Of a stretch of 62,694 nucleotides of DNA, positions 26,758-35,367 are shown piece after piece; position 1 is the stretch's first letter, and each line of letters opens with the position of its first letter. Source of the stretch: Blastocatellia bacterium (GTDB lineage Bacteria > Acidobacteriota > Blastocatellia > HR10 > J050); assembly GCA_025054955.1 (NCBI GenBank), contig JANWZE010000152.1, positions 134,419 through 197,112 of the forward strand. Direction: 5' to 3'. A program made the translations under genes and the position numbers. The notes beneath the pieces are model-generated. The model had not been told where the DNA came from. It searched no databases and worked only from the letters and a program-made list of their open reading frames with translations.

Positions 26758-27879
26758 TTAGTAAGATGGGAACACCGGCGCCGGTGGTCGGTGAGTTTTG
26801 CCCCATGAGTCAAGGTAGGCTTTGGCCACAGTCAGCGGGTTGCGGCTCCACAACAGATAATGCTTATCCACATAGCCGCCGCCATACACATCAATTGTGC
26901 CCAGCCCTGCGCCATCGGCTTCGTCAAACGGGTCGGCACGGTCCATCTGGACAGTGAGTTTTGGCAGCCCTTCCGGCGCATACGGCCACGGCCATGCAGT
27001 CGAAAGCATCCCGTGAAAATGAATGTTCCTGATGCGATTGGTTAACATCTGGTGCGTGTGTCCGTGAATGACCGTCACCGATTTGTAAGGGAAGAGCATC
27101 GCCTGAACCGCTTCTGCATCCTCTGTCCAGAAATTCCACGGCCTGTAATACTTGTACAGCGGCGAATGGGAAAAGATGACCAGCGGCGTGGTTTTTGGCA
27201 CCTTGGCCAAATCTTTCTTCAGCCACTCGCGTCCGGCCTCGCCAACTTCAAATCGGCTCTGGATCGGGTTATCTAGCCCGGCCACTGTTAGCATGCGTTC
27301 CATCGGCGTCATGTTGCGTTCGGTCCAGAAATCTTTCTCGTTGACGCTCATCAGCACGATGAAATGAATGCCCTTGTGATCGAACGAATAGTTGGGTGGA
27401 CCGAACAGCTCGATCCACTTCTCTCCCATATCCAGGAACCAATCGTGTTCGCCCACCATCATTTTGACCGGGGCCTTTAGCTCGCTGAGGATCTGTTTGC
27501 CGAGTTCGAGTTCTTTCGGTTGGCCCAACTGTGCCAGGTCGCCGCCAAACAGAACGAAATCCGGCTGCGGGTCCAGCGCGTTGACATCTTTGACCGCGCG
27601 CAGCGCCGCATTGACGAACCGCTCGTTCAACTCGCGCTCGTACAGATGCGTGTCAGAAATGTAAGCGAAGCGGAACGCCGGTTTGTTTTGCGTTGCGGCG
27701 CTGACCACTTCGACAAGCTGAAATGAATGGGGCATGAGCTGCTCAGCCGTTGTGACAGCGGCTGTCATGCTGGCCACTTTGAGGAATGATCGGCGGTCCA
27801 ATCGAGCGACCGCCTGAAAGAAGTCGGCGCGTTCTCGCCGATATTGTTCTTCGCGTTGTTTCCATTTCAAATGCCACAT
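26758..27879 (-). CDS. Tat-exported calcineurin-like metallophosphoesterase
   Basis: The 373-residue protein has a twin-arginine type leader (DRRSFLKVAS at about residues 29-38, then a moderately hydrophobic stretch). The calcineurin-like phosphoesterase motifs follow in order: AYISDTHLYE, FVLFGGDLAQ, MVGEHDW, VIFSHSPLY and VIHGHTHQ. GNHD is replaced by GEHD, a common variant. The start MWHLKWKQREEQYRRERADF has GGGAGG upstream. By family it would be a periplasmic di-metal phosphatase with unknown substrate. It is sandwiched between a cytochrome and a di-heme peroxidase gene, a combination with no obvious shared pathway, which suggests an extracytoplasmic redox or phosphate role. Confidence 0.88.
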   Translation of the reverse strand: MWHLKWKQREEQYRRERADFFQAVARLDRRSFLKVASMTAAVTTAEQLMPHSFQLVEVVSAATQNKPAFRFAYISDTHLYERELNERFVNAALRAVKDVNALDPQPDFVLFGGDLAQLGQPKELELGKQILSELKAPVKMMVGEHDWFLDMGEKWIELFGPPNYSFDHKGIHFIVLMSVNEKDFWTERNMTPMERMLTVAGLDNPIQSRFEVGEAGREWLKKDLAKVPKTTPLVIFSHSPLYKYYRPWNFWTEDAEAVQAMLFPYKSVTVIHGHTHQMLTNRIRNIHFHGMLSTAWPWPYAPEGLPKLTVQMDRADPFDEADGAGLGTIDVYGGGYVDKHYLLWSRNPLTVAKAYLDSWGKTHRPPAPVFPSY

Positions 27880-27965
27880 AGTCGCCTCCCAAAAAGCATG
27901 GGCAGCCGCAGGCCGGCAGCGATCGGTCGTAGTCGTGTCATCCACCGGCCCTGTCGGCTGTCCAC

Positions 27966-29162
27966 TTAAAGTTTTTCTTCTCCCCGCGCCAGTCGCCGCA
28001 CGCGGTCACTGGTCAGGGTTTTGAGAAATTCTTCCAGATCGCTGATTTCAGAGTCTGTCAAATTCAATTTGATGATCCCGCCGTCGAGGTTCGGGTTCGG
28101 CTCGCCGCCTTTATTGTAAAACTCGATCACCTCGCGCAGCGTCTTGAGACTGCCATCATGCATATAGGGTGCGGTCAGCTCAATATCACGCAGGGGTGAT
28201 GTTTTGAATGCGCCCAGATCACGCGGTTGCCGTGTGACCAGGAATCGTCCCAACTCGGAAAAGCCTTCCGTCAACGCCAGCTTATCGAGCGCTTCTTGTG
28301 TGAGCGTGCCTTGTTGAGCCATGCGTTGAATCTGTCGGGTTAGCGCCTCGAAATTCTGCGTCGCTTTCATCCCGATACCGATGTTGTGATATTTGAAGTC
28401 GGTAAAGAAAACCGACGAGGTGTTGAATTCATGGCAGGTGATACAGCGTGCTTTGCCCTTGAACAATTCCCAGCCCCGCTGCGCGGCTGGGCTGATGGCC
28501 TGTTTATCGCCGGCGATGAACCGGTCGAACGGCGCGTCGCCGGAAAGCTGCGTTCGCTCAAACGCAGCAATCGCCTTGACAACGTTGTCAATCGTAATAG
28601 GCCCGCCAAATACTTCACGAAATCGTCTGACGTAGTCGGCGTCCTGTTGAAGTTTGGCCACGACAGCCGCATGTGATGGCATGGCCATCTCCAGCGGGTT
28701 GATCAGCGGTCCCTTGGCTTGTTCTTCCAACGACGAGGCGCGTCCATCCCAGAATTGCTCAACGTTAAACATGGCGTTCAAGATCGTCGGTGAATTTCGC
28801 GCGCCCTTCTTGCCGCCGACACCTTCGGCCACCGGTTTGCCATCAGTGAAGGCCAGCGCCGGGTCATGGCAGGTCGCGCAACTGACCGTGTTATCCACGG
28901 AGAGTCGCTTATCGAAGTAAAGGTCTCTGCCGAGCGCCACCTTGGCTTCGGTGATCGGATTGTCCTCAGGAATAAACATCTCCCACAGATCAGCGGGAAT
29001 CGCCGGCGGCAACGATATGGTGAATTTCTTTGCTTGTATCGCTGGTGATGCAGCGACCCACGTTGGCCGGTTGCCAGAAGCGACCAGGCCAACCAACATC
29101 ACCGCCGTGACACTGAGCAACAGGAATAATTTGATCGCTTGCTTGTACCGTGTCTGCATCAT
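27966..29162 (-). CDS. Di-heme cytochrome c peroxidase (CcpA/MauG family)
   Basis: The 398-residue exported di-heme enzyme has an N-terminal signal segment (LFLLLSVTAVMLVGLVAS) and two CxxCH motifs: VSCATCHDPALAF in the first domain and ARCITCHEFNTS in the second. The conserved framework LGRDLYFDKRLS, NSPTILNAMFN, FWDGRASSLEEQA and LTAPYMHDGSLKTLREVIEFY is present; the Met in the last block is the usual distal ligand region. These enzymes reduce hydrogen peroxide in the periplasm or oxidise protein residues (MauG type). It heads the leftward operon with the phosphoesterase and the monoheme cytochrome, and diverges from the ECF sigma gene 108 bp away. Confidence 0.93.
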   Translation of the reverse strand: MMQTRYKQAIKLFLLLSVTAVMLVGLVASGNRPTWVAASPAIQAKKFTISLPPAIPADLWEMFIPEDNPITEAKVALGRDLYFDKRLSVDNTVSCATCHDPALAFTDGKPVAEGVGGKKGARNSPTILNAMFNVEQFWDGRASSLEEQAKGPLINPLEMAMPSHAAVVAKLQQDADYVRRFREVFGGPITIDNVVKAIAAFERTQLSGDAPFDRFIAGDKQAISPAAQRGWELFKGKARCITCHEFNTSSVFFTDFKYHNIGIGMKATQNFEALTRQIQRMAQQGTLTQEALDKLALTEGFSELGRFLVTRQPRDLGAFKTSPLRDIELTAPYMHDGSLKTLREVIEFYNKGGEPNPNLDGGIIKLNLTDSEISDLEEFLKTLTSDRVRRLARGEEKL

Positions 29163-29270
29163 TGCTTACCTCCTTCATTGAACCATCACCCACAAGCGGC
29201 GGTTTTATTCCCGGCACTGTTCACAAAATTATGATCATGGGGAATAATTGGCTCGTTCACGTGTGATACG

Positions 29271-29870
29271 TTGATGGAAGCAATCATGGTCACGGGGTCG
29301 GCGGTGGACGGGTCGGTGTTAACTGAATTTGAGCGCTCGGCATTGGAGCACTTACAGCCGCTCTATGGTTATGCTATGGCGCTGACCCACAACGCGACTG
29401 ATGCTGAAGATTTAGTGCAGGAGACCTACTTGCGGGCTATTCGCAGCGCGCAGCGGGCGGTCCCGACTGGTGACATGAAGAGTTGGTTATTCACCATCTT
29501 GCGCAATCTGTGGCTCAATCGCCGGCGCCGGCACGTTCACGGACCCGATTTTCTCTCGCTGGAAGGCGAGGTGGCGGAGGCCAACGAGCCTGATTGGTTC
29601 GTGGATGAGCGTCATCGGCCTGATGTGGACTTTGATCGCGCTATGTTGCGGCACGAGCTTCGCGCAGCGCTCGATGATTTGCCCGATATATTTCGTGAGG
29701 TGATTGTGCTCAGGTGTATCGAAGAGTTTAGCTACAGTCAGATTGCGCAGATTCTGAATTGCCCGGCGGGCACGGTCATGTCACGGCTGAGTCGCGCGCG
29801 CGCGGCGCTGCGCCGCCGGCTCGGCGTCTATCTCAGCGACTCATGGTCCTATATGGAGGAACAGCCGTGA
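29271..29870 (+). CDS. ECF RNA polymerase sigma factor
   Basis: The 199-residue group 4 (ECF) sigma factor has region 2 at about residues 30-100 (YGYAMALTHNATDAEDLVQETYLRA) and region 4 at about 130-190 (DLPDIFREVIVLRCIEEFSY and AQILNCPAGTVMSRLSRAR). A roughly 40-residue acidic linker lies between them. The first residues (MMEAIMVTGS) offer several starts (29271, 29274, 29286). Its stop overlaps the anti-sigma start codon (GTGA), so the pair is co-translated. The divergent di-heme peroxidase and the downstream porin/decaheme genes are likely targets by position only. Confidence 0.92.
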   Translation: MMEAIMVTGSAVDGSVLTEFERSALEHLQPLYGYAMALTHNATDAEDLVQETYLRAIRSAQRAVPTGDMKSWLFTILRNLWLNRRRRHVHGPDFLSLEGEVAEANEPDWFVDERHRPDVDFDRAMLRHELRAALDDLPDIFREVIVLRCIEEFSYSQIAQILNCPAGTVMSRLSRARAALRRRLGVYLSDSWSYMEEQP

Positions 29871-30691
29871 ACGAGCATCCAGTTGAACGCATCATGTTCT
29901 ATGTGGACGCCGAATTGCAGGGCGATGAGCGACGAGCCTTTGAGCAGCATGTCAGCCAGTGTCAAAGCTGCCGGGCGATGCTACAGGACCAACTGCGATG
30001 GCAGGCAGCGATTCGTCGCGTGCGGCCGCTCTATCCGGTTCCCGATGAGTTGCGTGCCCGGCTGACCTGCTTATTAACCAATTCACGTCCTTCATCCTGG
30101 AGCCACCGTCGGACGCGCATCGGATTGGCGGCGGCTGCTGTGCTGGTGGCGGCATTGAGCATTGTGCTGTGGTATCGGCCTCCAGCCGCGCCGCCGCCGT
30201 CAAGTTTTGCGCTGGCCGCTGTTGAGGCGCATCAGCGGTACACCCGCCAGCAGTTGCCGTTGGAAATTACCAGCGAATCGCCTGAGACGATTTCCCAGTG
30301 GTTTGTTGGCAAGCTGCCATTCAACGTCAAACTACCCAATTATCCCGAAGGGCCGGGTCAATCCAAGCCGTATCAAATTGTCGGCGCGCGGCTGATGGGC
30401 TTCAATCAAGATTATGTCGCCTACGTGGCCTACCGGTTGCGCAACCGCGCGATTTCATTATTGGTGACAACTCAGAAGGCCGCTCAGCCTTCCGGTGGCG
30501 AACAAATTGCCTGGCAAGGACTCACCTTCCACTTCAACGCCATCAACGGATGGAAGGTACTGACGTGGTCGGATAATGGATTGACTTACGCGCTAGTCTC
30601 TGACTTTGAAGAACGAGGGCAAGCCTCCTGTATTGTCTGCCATCCAGGGCCGCAAGACCAACGCATGTTTGAAGGATTGCGGCTGAAGTAG
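29867..30691 (+). CDS. Membrane anti-sigma factor with C-terminal CxxCH heme motif
   Basis: The 274-residue protein starts at a GTG overlapping the sigma-factor stop. The N-terminus is a zinc anti-sigma domain (H28-x3-C32-x2-C35 in EQHVSQCQSC). One transmembrane helix (about residues 85-103) puts the rest in the periplasm. The sensor domain has the usual ending of this class (NGWKVLTWSDNGLTYALVSD). It then carries an unusual tail ERGQASCIVCHPGPQDQ, where C255-x-x-C258-H259 is a c-type heme attachment motif. By its location between two heme-protein operons it could sense heme, peroxide or periplasmic redox state. The motif is seen directly; heme binding and signalling are inference. Confidence 0.85.
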   Translation: MNEHPVERIMFYVDAELQGDERRAFEQHVSQCQSCRAMLQDQLRWQAAIRRVRPLYPVPDELRARLTCLLTNSRPSSWSHRRTRIGLAAAAVLVAALSIVLWYRPPAAPPPSSFALAAVEAHQRYTRQQLPLEITSESPETISQWFVGKLPFNVKLPNYPEGPGQSKPYQIVGARLMGFNQDYVAYVAYRLRNRAISLLVTTQKAAQPSGGEQIAWQGLTFHFNAINGWKVLTWSDNGLTYALVSDFEERGQASCIVCHPGPQDQRMFEGLRLK

Positions 30692-30697
30692 TCACGC

Positions 30698-32827
30698 TCA
30701 GAACGAGAATCGTAAGCTGGTGGTCAGCAGATGGGCGTGGTAGTCCTGCGCCGTGCGGAACTGCTCATTATAGTCGTAGCGTTGATAATCGAGCCGCAGG
30801 CTCACCGCCCGGTGTAGCGGCACAGCAAGATGCGCATAGGGGCGGTGAAAGCGAATCGGATAGCTGCCCTGCGAGCGCGTCCAACGATACCCAAGCCCGC
30901 TGCGAATTCCTTTCAACAACGTCACGTCGGCGCCGGCGTGCAGCACATCGCTGGTTTCCGTGTAAAGAATCAACGGACGCGCTGCGCCTTCCTGTGTCAG
31001 GTCAATCGTGTTGATATGAGCGGTGATGTGACCCCGTGTGTAGTCAACATCAAAGGCTAACCGCTGGGTCGGGAACCAACTGACCGACAAACCGCTGCTG
31101 CGATTGCGATTTTGGTTGACGTTGGCGCGGCTCGGCTGCGCCAATGAGCGACTTGGTCTGGTCTGATCGCTGATAGCGCCGAAGGCTGTCACTGACCATT
31201 GGTCGGTTGGCTTAAGCTGGAGGCGCAGCCGGCCACGTTGAAAATCGCGCGTATCAACGCGAATGAACTCGGTCAGGTAGCCGCCGTTCTCGTAATCGAG
31301 CGCGACGCGCACTACTCGCCGGAGTCGGTAACTGCCGCCGACGAGCAACGTGTGCGCCGTTTGCATGGCATCCTCGTCGCGCACGCGGTCCAATGAAGGC
31401 AGGCTCGGCCCCGTTATCGAGTCGAAGGCTTGGTCGCGTTGTTGAAAGAGCGCGCGACGATGATTGACGCGATGCCCGGCTCGCACCAGCAGGTTCTTGG
31501 TGAAGGCAAACTCACCCTGCACTTGATTCATGACCGAGCGCAGCGACGTGCGACGATAGGATATTTCTTCGCGCACGACGGGCACGTCCGGCAGATCAGC
31601 ATCCACCAACTGGTCGCGTAGGATGCGCTCGCCAGCAATCACATAATGCGAGCCGCGCAGTATGTGAGTCACAGCAAGCCGCCGGCTCACGTGGATGCGT
31701 AGTGTGCCGTCGCCCACCGTGTACGGCTTGCTCGGCGCGGCGCGGCTGGCCGACAACTCGCTGGCTGCGAAGATGCCGAGATCACGGTTGAAAACCAGCC
31801 CGGTGAAGGCTCGGCTGTAGGTCGCGTCAATTTCCGCATCGCTGTAGTAGAGTCGCCCGTTGAACACGACACGCGGGATTTGATTGGAGACAATAGCCAC
31901 GCGCGTTGTGGGGATCGAGCCGCGAACAAAATCGTTGCGCCGAAGCTGATCAAGGAAGAGTTGGTAGAGATCAAACAGCAACCCAGCATCATTGCCTGCC
32001 GTATAGTCTCGCCGTGTGTGTCCTTCGTCGTTGTTGAAGTCGCGCCAGGCTTGCTCAAAGCTGATGCCCAGTTTCCAGAGGCGGAGGTCAAAGCCGGCGC
32101 GATAATCGTTGACCCGATTTTTCACGTGTCGCCCAATCAAAAATTCATCGCCACCCAGATTGACGGTGGAGAAGGCCGGACCAAACGCGCTGTTGCGAGC
32201 ATAGGCAGCATGCAGTTGAAACCGTTGCGCATTGGGGAAAATCGTCAATCGCGCATTGGACATTCGGCGCGTTGCGTCGCTGCTGTGTTGGCCGAAGGTG
32301 ACGCCCTGCCCGAATAGTGGGTTGGCAAATTCGGGAATGAAATGGAAGTAGTCAATCTTTTGGTAGCGGTACTGAAAGTCATAGGCGAGGTTCTTTTTCA
32401 GATGAACCGTCGCCGTGTTGTATGGCTCGCCGCCCCAGTTGTCGAAGGTGATAGAAAGCCGGTCGAACCAGCGACCACTGCTTTCTGGGGCGCTCAGCTC
32501 GGTCGCGCCATGCAACAGCTTCATGCCGTTGCCCAGGTTGACATGGCTGCGGTAAACATCCTCATTGCCCTGCACATCACGCCAGCGCGCGCCCAACTCA
32601 ATCGTGCTGTTGAACAACAGCCCATTGAGACTCACCGTATCTTGCGCTGGCGCGCTCGCCGAGGCAGCAGCGGGTGAGGGCACTGAGCTGACTCGGCGCG
32701 CTTCGGCGACTTGCGGATTGGCCGGCGGTTGCTCTGCTAGGCCACGAGCGGCGGCGATCATGACGATGATGATCGCGGTCATCCATTGGCTTATCATCCT
32801 GCTTTTGTCATTCATCTTGGTGTTCAT
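30698..32827 (-). CDS. Outer-membrane beta-barrel, MtrB/PioB-like porin
   Basis: The 709-residue protein has a signal sequence (about residues 12-31, ending GLAEQ) and a Pro/Ala-rich segment. The remainder is alternating beta-strands rich in Arg and aromatic residues, ending in a terminal Phe (TTSLRFSF), as outer-membrane barrels do. Length and the partner gene fit the MtrB/PioB family, in which a large barrel sheathes a decaheme cytochrome so electrons can cross the outer membrane. The CxxC seen near the N-terminus of Shewanella MtrB is absent. It lies 12 bp downstream of the decaheme gene on the same strand. Assignment rests on size, barrel features and context. Confidence 0.82.
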   Translation of the reverse strand: MNTKMNDKSRMISQWMTAIIIVMIAAARGLAEQPPANPQVAEARRVSSVPSPAAASASAPAQDTVSLNGLLFNSTIELGARWRDVQGNEDVYRSHVNLGNGMKLLHGATELSAPESSGRWFDRLSITFDNWGGEPYNTATVHLKKNLAYDFQYRYQKIDYFHFIPEFANPLFGQGVTFGQHSSDATRRMSNARLTIFPNAQRFQLHAAYARNSAFGPAFSTVNLGGDEFLIGRHVKNRVNDYRAGFDLRLWKLGISFEQAWRDFNNDEGHTRRDYTAGNDAGLLFDLYQLFLDQLRRNDFVRGSIPTTRVAIVSNQIPRVVFNGRLYYSDAEIDATYSRAFTGLVFNRDLGIFAASELSASRAAPSKPYTVGDGTLRIHVSRRLAVTHILRGSHYVIAGERILRDQLVDADLPDVPVVREEISYRRTSLRSVMNQVQGEFAFTKNLLVRAGHRVNHRRALFQQRDQAFDSITGPSLPSLDRVRDEDAMQTAHTLLVGGSYRLRRVVRVALDYENGGYLTEFIRVDTRDFQRGRLRLQLKPTDQWSVTAFGAISDQTRPSRSLAQPSRANVNQNRNRSSGLSVSWFPTQRLAFDVDYTRGHITAHINTIDLTQEGAARPLILYTETSDVLHAGADVTLLKGIRSGLGYRWTRSQGSYPIRFHRPYAHLAVPLHRAVSLRLDYQRYDYNEQFRTAQDYHAHLLTTSLRFSF

Positions 32828-32839
32828 CGCGCTGCCTTC

Positions 32840-33874
32840 TTACCGGAAGAAGAGTCGGCTTGTATTCGAGCCGTGAATCATCACGTGGCAACTGGTGCAA
32901 TGCTGATACCGAGGGTTCGTCAGGTCATGGATCCCTTGCGGCAAATCACCAGACGCCCCCTGACGGTCGAAGTGACATTCCTGACAAAGCATCCGGACTT
33001 CGCTGCGAATTAAGAGCCGATTGTTAATCGAACCGTGCGGCGTATGACAGGTCAGGCATTGGTCGGCGAGAAACCGGCTCTCATTCAGTTGATTGTGCTC
33101 GAACACGAACGGCCCCTGCTTGTCCGTGTGACAACGCACGCAAATAGAGCTTATGCCGCCGGCCAGCTCGACCGTCTGCGTTCGATTCAGCGAGCCGTGT
33201 TGCTGATGACAATCGCGGCAATCCATGGCGCCTTCAGGGACTTTGTGATGAAACGGACGGGCAAACTCTGCTTTGATTTCGCGGTGGCAGTTGAAGCACA
33301 AGGCTGGAGACTTCTCCCGCAGGATATACGGATGAGTGATTTCCTGATGCGGATTGTGGCAGTCGTGACAGGCCACCACGTCTACGTTGTGCTGGTTCTG
33401 CTGAAAGCCACATTGACCGAGACGTTTTTCTTGGTGACAGCTCGTGCACATGGCCACAACGTCCCTGGCCGCGGCTTTACGTGGATTGAAAATAGCGACC
33501 GGCCCGCCGCCTGCTTCGACGTGTTGTTTGCCCGGTCCGTGACACATTTCGCACCCTTTTGTGGGCGGGATAAACTTCTCGCTTTTGATGGTGGCGAAGT
33601 GCGCTGTGCGTGAGAGCCACTGATACTGGCTGGGATGACAGACCCGACAGGTTTCAGCGCCAACATAGTTTTCCGCTCCGGCCATAGGATTTTGCTCAGT
33701 CGGCCTGGGCGCTTGATCCTCGACAGCGCGTTCGGACGCCCGGGAGGCTGCCGCTTCAGGGCGCGGCTGCGCGTTGCCGGTCAGTGGACTCAGCGAGTGG
33801 CTGAACGTCATCAGGCTGATGGGGAAAAATACGCCCATGGTGATGAGCTTGATGCGAACTCGCCAATGTTTCAT
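32840..33874 (-). CDS. Decaheme c-type cytochrome, MtrA/DmsE-like
   Basis: The 344-residue exported protein has ten CxxCH motifs, in order CRVCH, CEMCH, CTSCH, CHDCH, CFNCH, CRDCH, CVRCH, CLTCH, CQECH and CTSCH, plus several extra histidines placed as distal ligands. The N-terminus is a signal segment (IKLITMGVFFPISLMTFSHS) followed by a roughly 45-residue linker. Ten hemes in about 300 residues and the terminal ...CHVMIHGSN motif are typical of the DmsE/MtrA family, periplasmic wires that plug into an MtrB-type porin. The porin gene follows directly. No outer-surface multiheme cytochrome (MtrC-like) or inner-membrane quinol oxidase is encoded in the window. Confidence 0.93.
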   Translation of the reverse strand: MKHWRVRIKLITMGVFFPISLMTFSHSLSPLTGNAQPRPEAAASRASERAVEDQAPRPTEQNPMAGAENYVGAETCRVCHPSQYQWLSRTAHFATIKSEKFIPPTKGCEMCHGPGKQHVEAGGGPVAIFNPRKAAARDVVAMCTSCHQEKRLGQCGFQQNQHNVDVVACHDCHNPHQEITHPYILREKSPALCFNCHREIKAEFARPFHHKVPEGAMDCRDCHQQHGSLNRTQTVELAGGISSICVRCHTDKQGPFVFEHNQLNESRFLADQCLTCHTPHGSINNRLLIRSEVRMLCQECHFDRQGASGDLPQGIHDLTNPRYQHCTSCHVMIHGSNTSRLFFR

Positions 33875-33911
33875 ATCGCCTGTGCGCCAGTGAGATCAAT
33901 AGGGCGGCCTG

Positions 33912-33941
33912 TTGATACACTAGCGCGATTGACACTGTCAA
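33912..33941 (-). promoter_or_regulatory. Candidate promoter of the decaheme-porin operon
   Basis: On the minus strand, TTGACA (33941-33936) and TATCAA (33917-33912) are spaced by 18 bp, about 40 bp upstream of the decaheme start codon. The -35 is embedded in a perfect dyad TTGACACTGTCAA (33929-33941), a possible operator. The -35/-10 pair looks like housekeeping sigma-70, not ECF. Confidence 0.45.
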
Positions 33942-34125
33942 GCAAAATACGTGCGCGATCAGTCAGTGAAACCGCCAGGCAAGCGGCTTGCCGACGCCTG
34001 ATGCGTTCCAGCCCGCCGTGGCTGTCAATGAGCTCATCGTGATTGACATCTGAACAAATCCTCTGTAGCCTACACGTCGTTGTTCATGACTCATAGACCA
34101 TTCACTTTCTTGGAGGAATTGCCGA

Positions 34126-35367
34126 ATGTTTCCAAAGGTGTTGATCCTTTTAGTGGGAGCGCTGTTGCTAGCGATAGGCAACAATGTCGCCGTTAGCTCA
34201 AGCAGCACGAAAGCTCAGGTAGATATTGAGCGCCATGCCATCACCCCTGAACAGACGCTCGATGATCGGTTTGCCGCCACGGCTCAACAGATTCCTGCCT
34301 TCGGCGGACTGTTCTACGATGAGCAAGGCCAGCTCACGGTCTACGTGGTAGAAACCGAACGCAACGTACAGCAGGCCGTCAATGCCATCATGGCTTCGCT
34401 CGGCCGTGTGGATAAGCGTGGCCTCGACCTTGCGGCGATCCGGGTTCTGCCCGCTCGTTATAATTTCGCGCAACTGAAGCAATGGCATGATCGCTTGTTT
34501 GCGCCTGTGTTTTCTATTCCTGGTGTGGTTTTGACCGATGTGGACGAAGCATCCAACCGGGTGAGAATTGGCGTGGAAAACCCGCAGGCCGCCGCTGATG
34601 TCGAAGAAAAGCTGGCCGAGTTGGGCATCCCTCGCCAAGCCGTGTTGGTTGAACTGACGGAGCCGATCCGCGCGCTGGCGACACTGCGCGATCATGTGCG
34701 ACCGTTGCAGGGTGGTTTGCAGATCACCTTCTCAGGTTTCTTATGCACGCTCGGGTTCAACGCCACCCGCAATGGCGTTCCCGGCTTTGTGACATGCTCC
34801 CATTGCACCGACCGACAAGGTGGCGTGGAAAGCACGGTCTACTATCAGCCGTCAACCTCCTCCTCGAATTTCATCGGCACGGAGACGGTTGATCCCAACT
34901 ACTTTCGTGGCGGTGCGTGCCCGCGTGGCAACCGGTGCCGCTATAGCGACAGCGCGTTTGCGTCGTTAGCGTCGGGCGTCAGCTCCACATTTGCTATTGA
35001 ACAGACAACTGGACTCGGTTCAATCACCATTGCCGGCAGCTATGCGATCACGGGTGAAGTGGCTGCGCCACTGGTTGGCGAAACGCTCAACAAGGTGGGG
35101 CGGACGACCGGTTGGTCGCAGGGCAATGTGACGGCAACGTGCGTCAATACCGGCGTCGCTGGCTCTAACATCGTCCAGTTGTGTCAGGATTTCGTCCTGG
35201 CTACCGTCGCTGGCGGAGACAGTGGATCGCCTGTGTTCAAGATCACTGGCTCAGCGAGCGCGCAACTGTATGGAATTTTATGGGGCGGCAGCTCAACCCA
35301 ATTTGTGTTTAGCCGCATGGCTAATGTGGAGCGTTCCGGCGAGCTTGGCCCATTGACGACATTCTAG
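34126..35367 (+). CDS. Secreted trypsin-like (S1) serine protease with propeptide
   Basis: The 413-residue protein starts with a signal peptide (FPKVLILLVGALLLAIG, cleavage near residue 30). A roughly 150-residue proregion follows (VYVVETERNVQQAVNAIM, VRIGVENPQAAADVEEKL). The C-terminal chymotrypsin-fold domain has a complete triad: His226 (FVTCSHCTD), Asp275 (YSDSAFA) and Ser366 (AGGDSGSPVF). The arrangement of propeptide plus short S1 domain recalls alpha-lytic-type proteases (S1E/S1D). GGAGG precedes the start. Two cysteine pairs near the active-site His suggest disulfides and an extracellular location. It has no functional link to the cytochrome genes on its left. Confidence 0.85.
   Translation: MFPKVLILLVGALLLAIGNNVAVSSSSTKAQVDIERHAITPEQTLDDRFAATAQQIPAFGGLFYDEQGQLTVYVVETERNVQQAVNAIMASLGRVDKRGLDLAAIRVLPARYNFAQLKQWHDRLFAPVFSIPGVVLTDVDEASNRVRIGVENPQAAADVEEKLAELGIPRQAVLVELTEPIRALATLRDHVRPLQGGLQITFSGFLCTLGFNATRNGVPGFVTCSHCTDRQGGVESTVYYQPSTSSSNFIGTETVDPNYFRGGACPRGNRCRYSDSAFASLASGVSSTFAIEQTTGLGSITIAGSYAITGEVAAPLVGETLNKVGRTTGWSQGNVTATCVNTGVAGSNIVQLCQDFVLATVAGGDSGSPVFKITGSASAQLYGILWGGSSTQFVFSRMANVERSGELGPLTTF

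Noticed and set aside
29239-29270. ECF-type autoregulatory promoter before the sigma gene (GGGGAATAATT...)
   Set aside because: One half looks plausible, but I could not find the same pair of boxes upstream of the neighbouring operons, so it is not supported.
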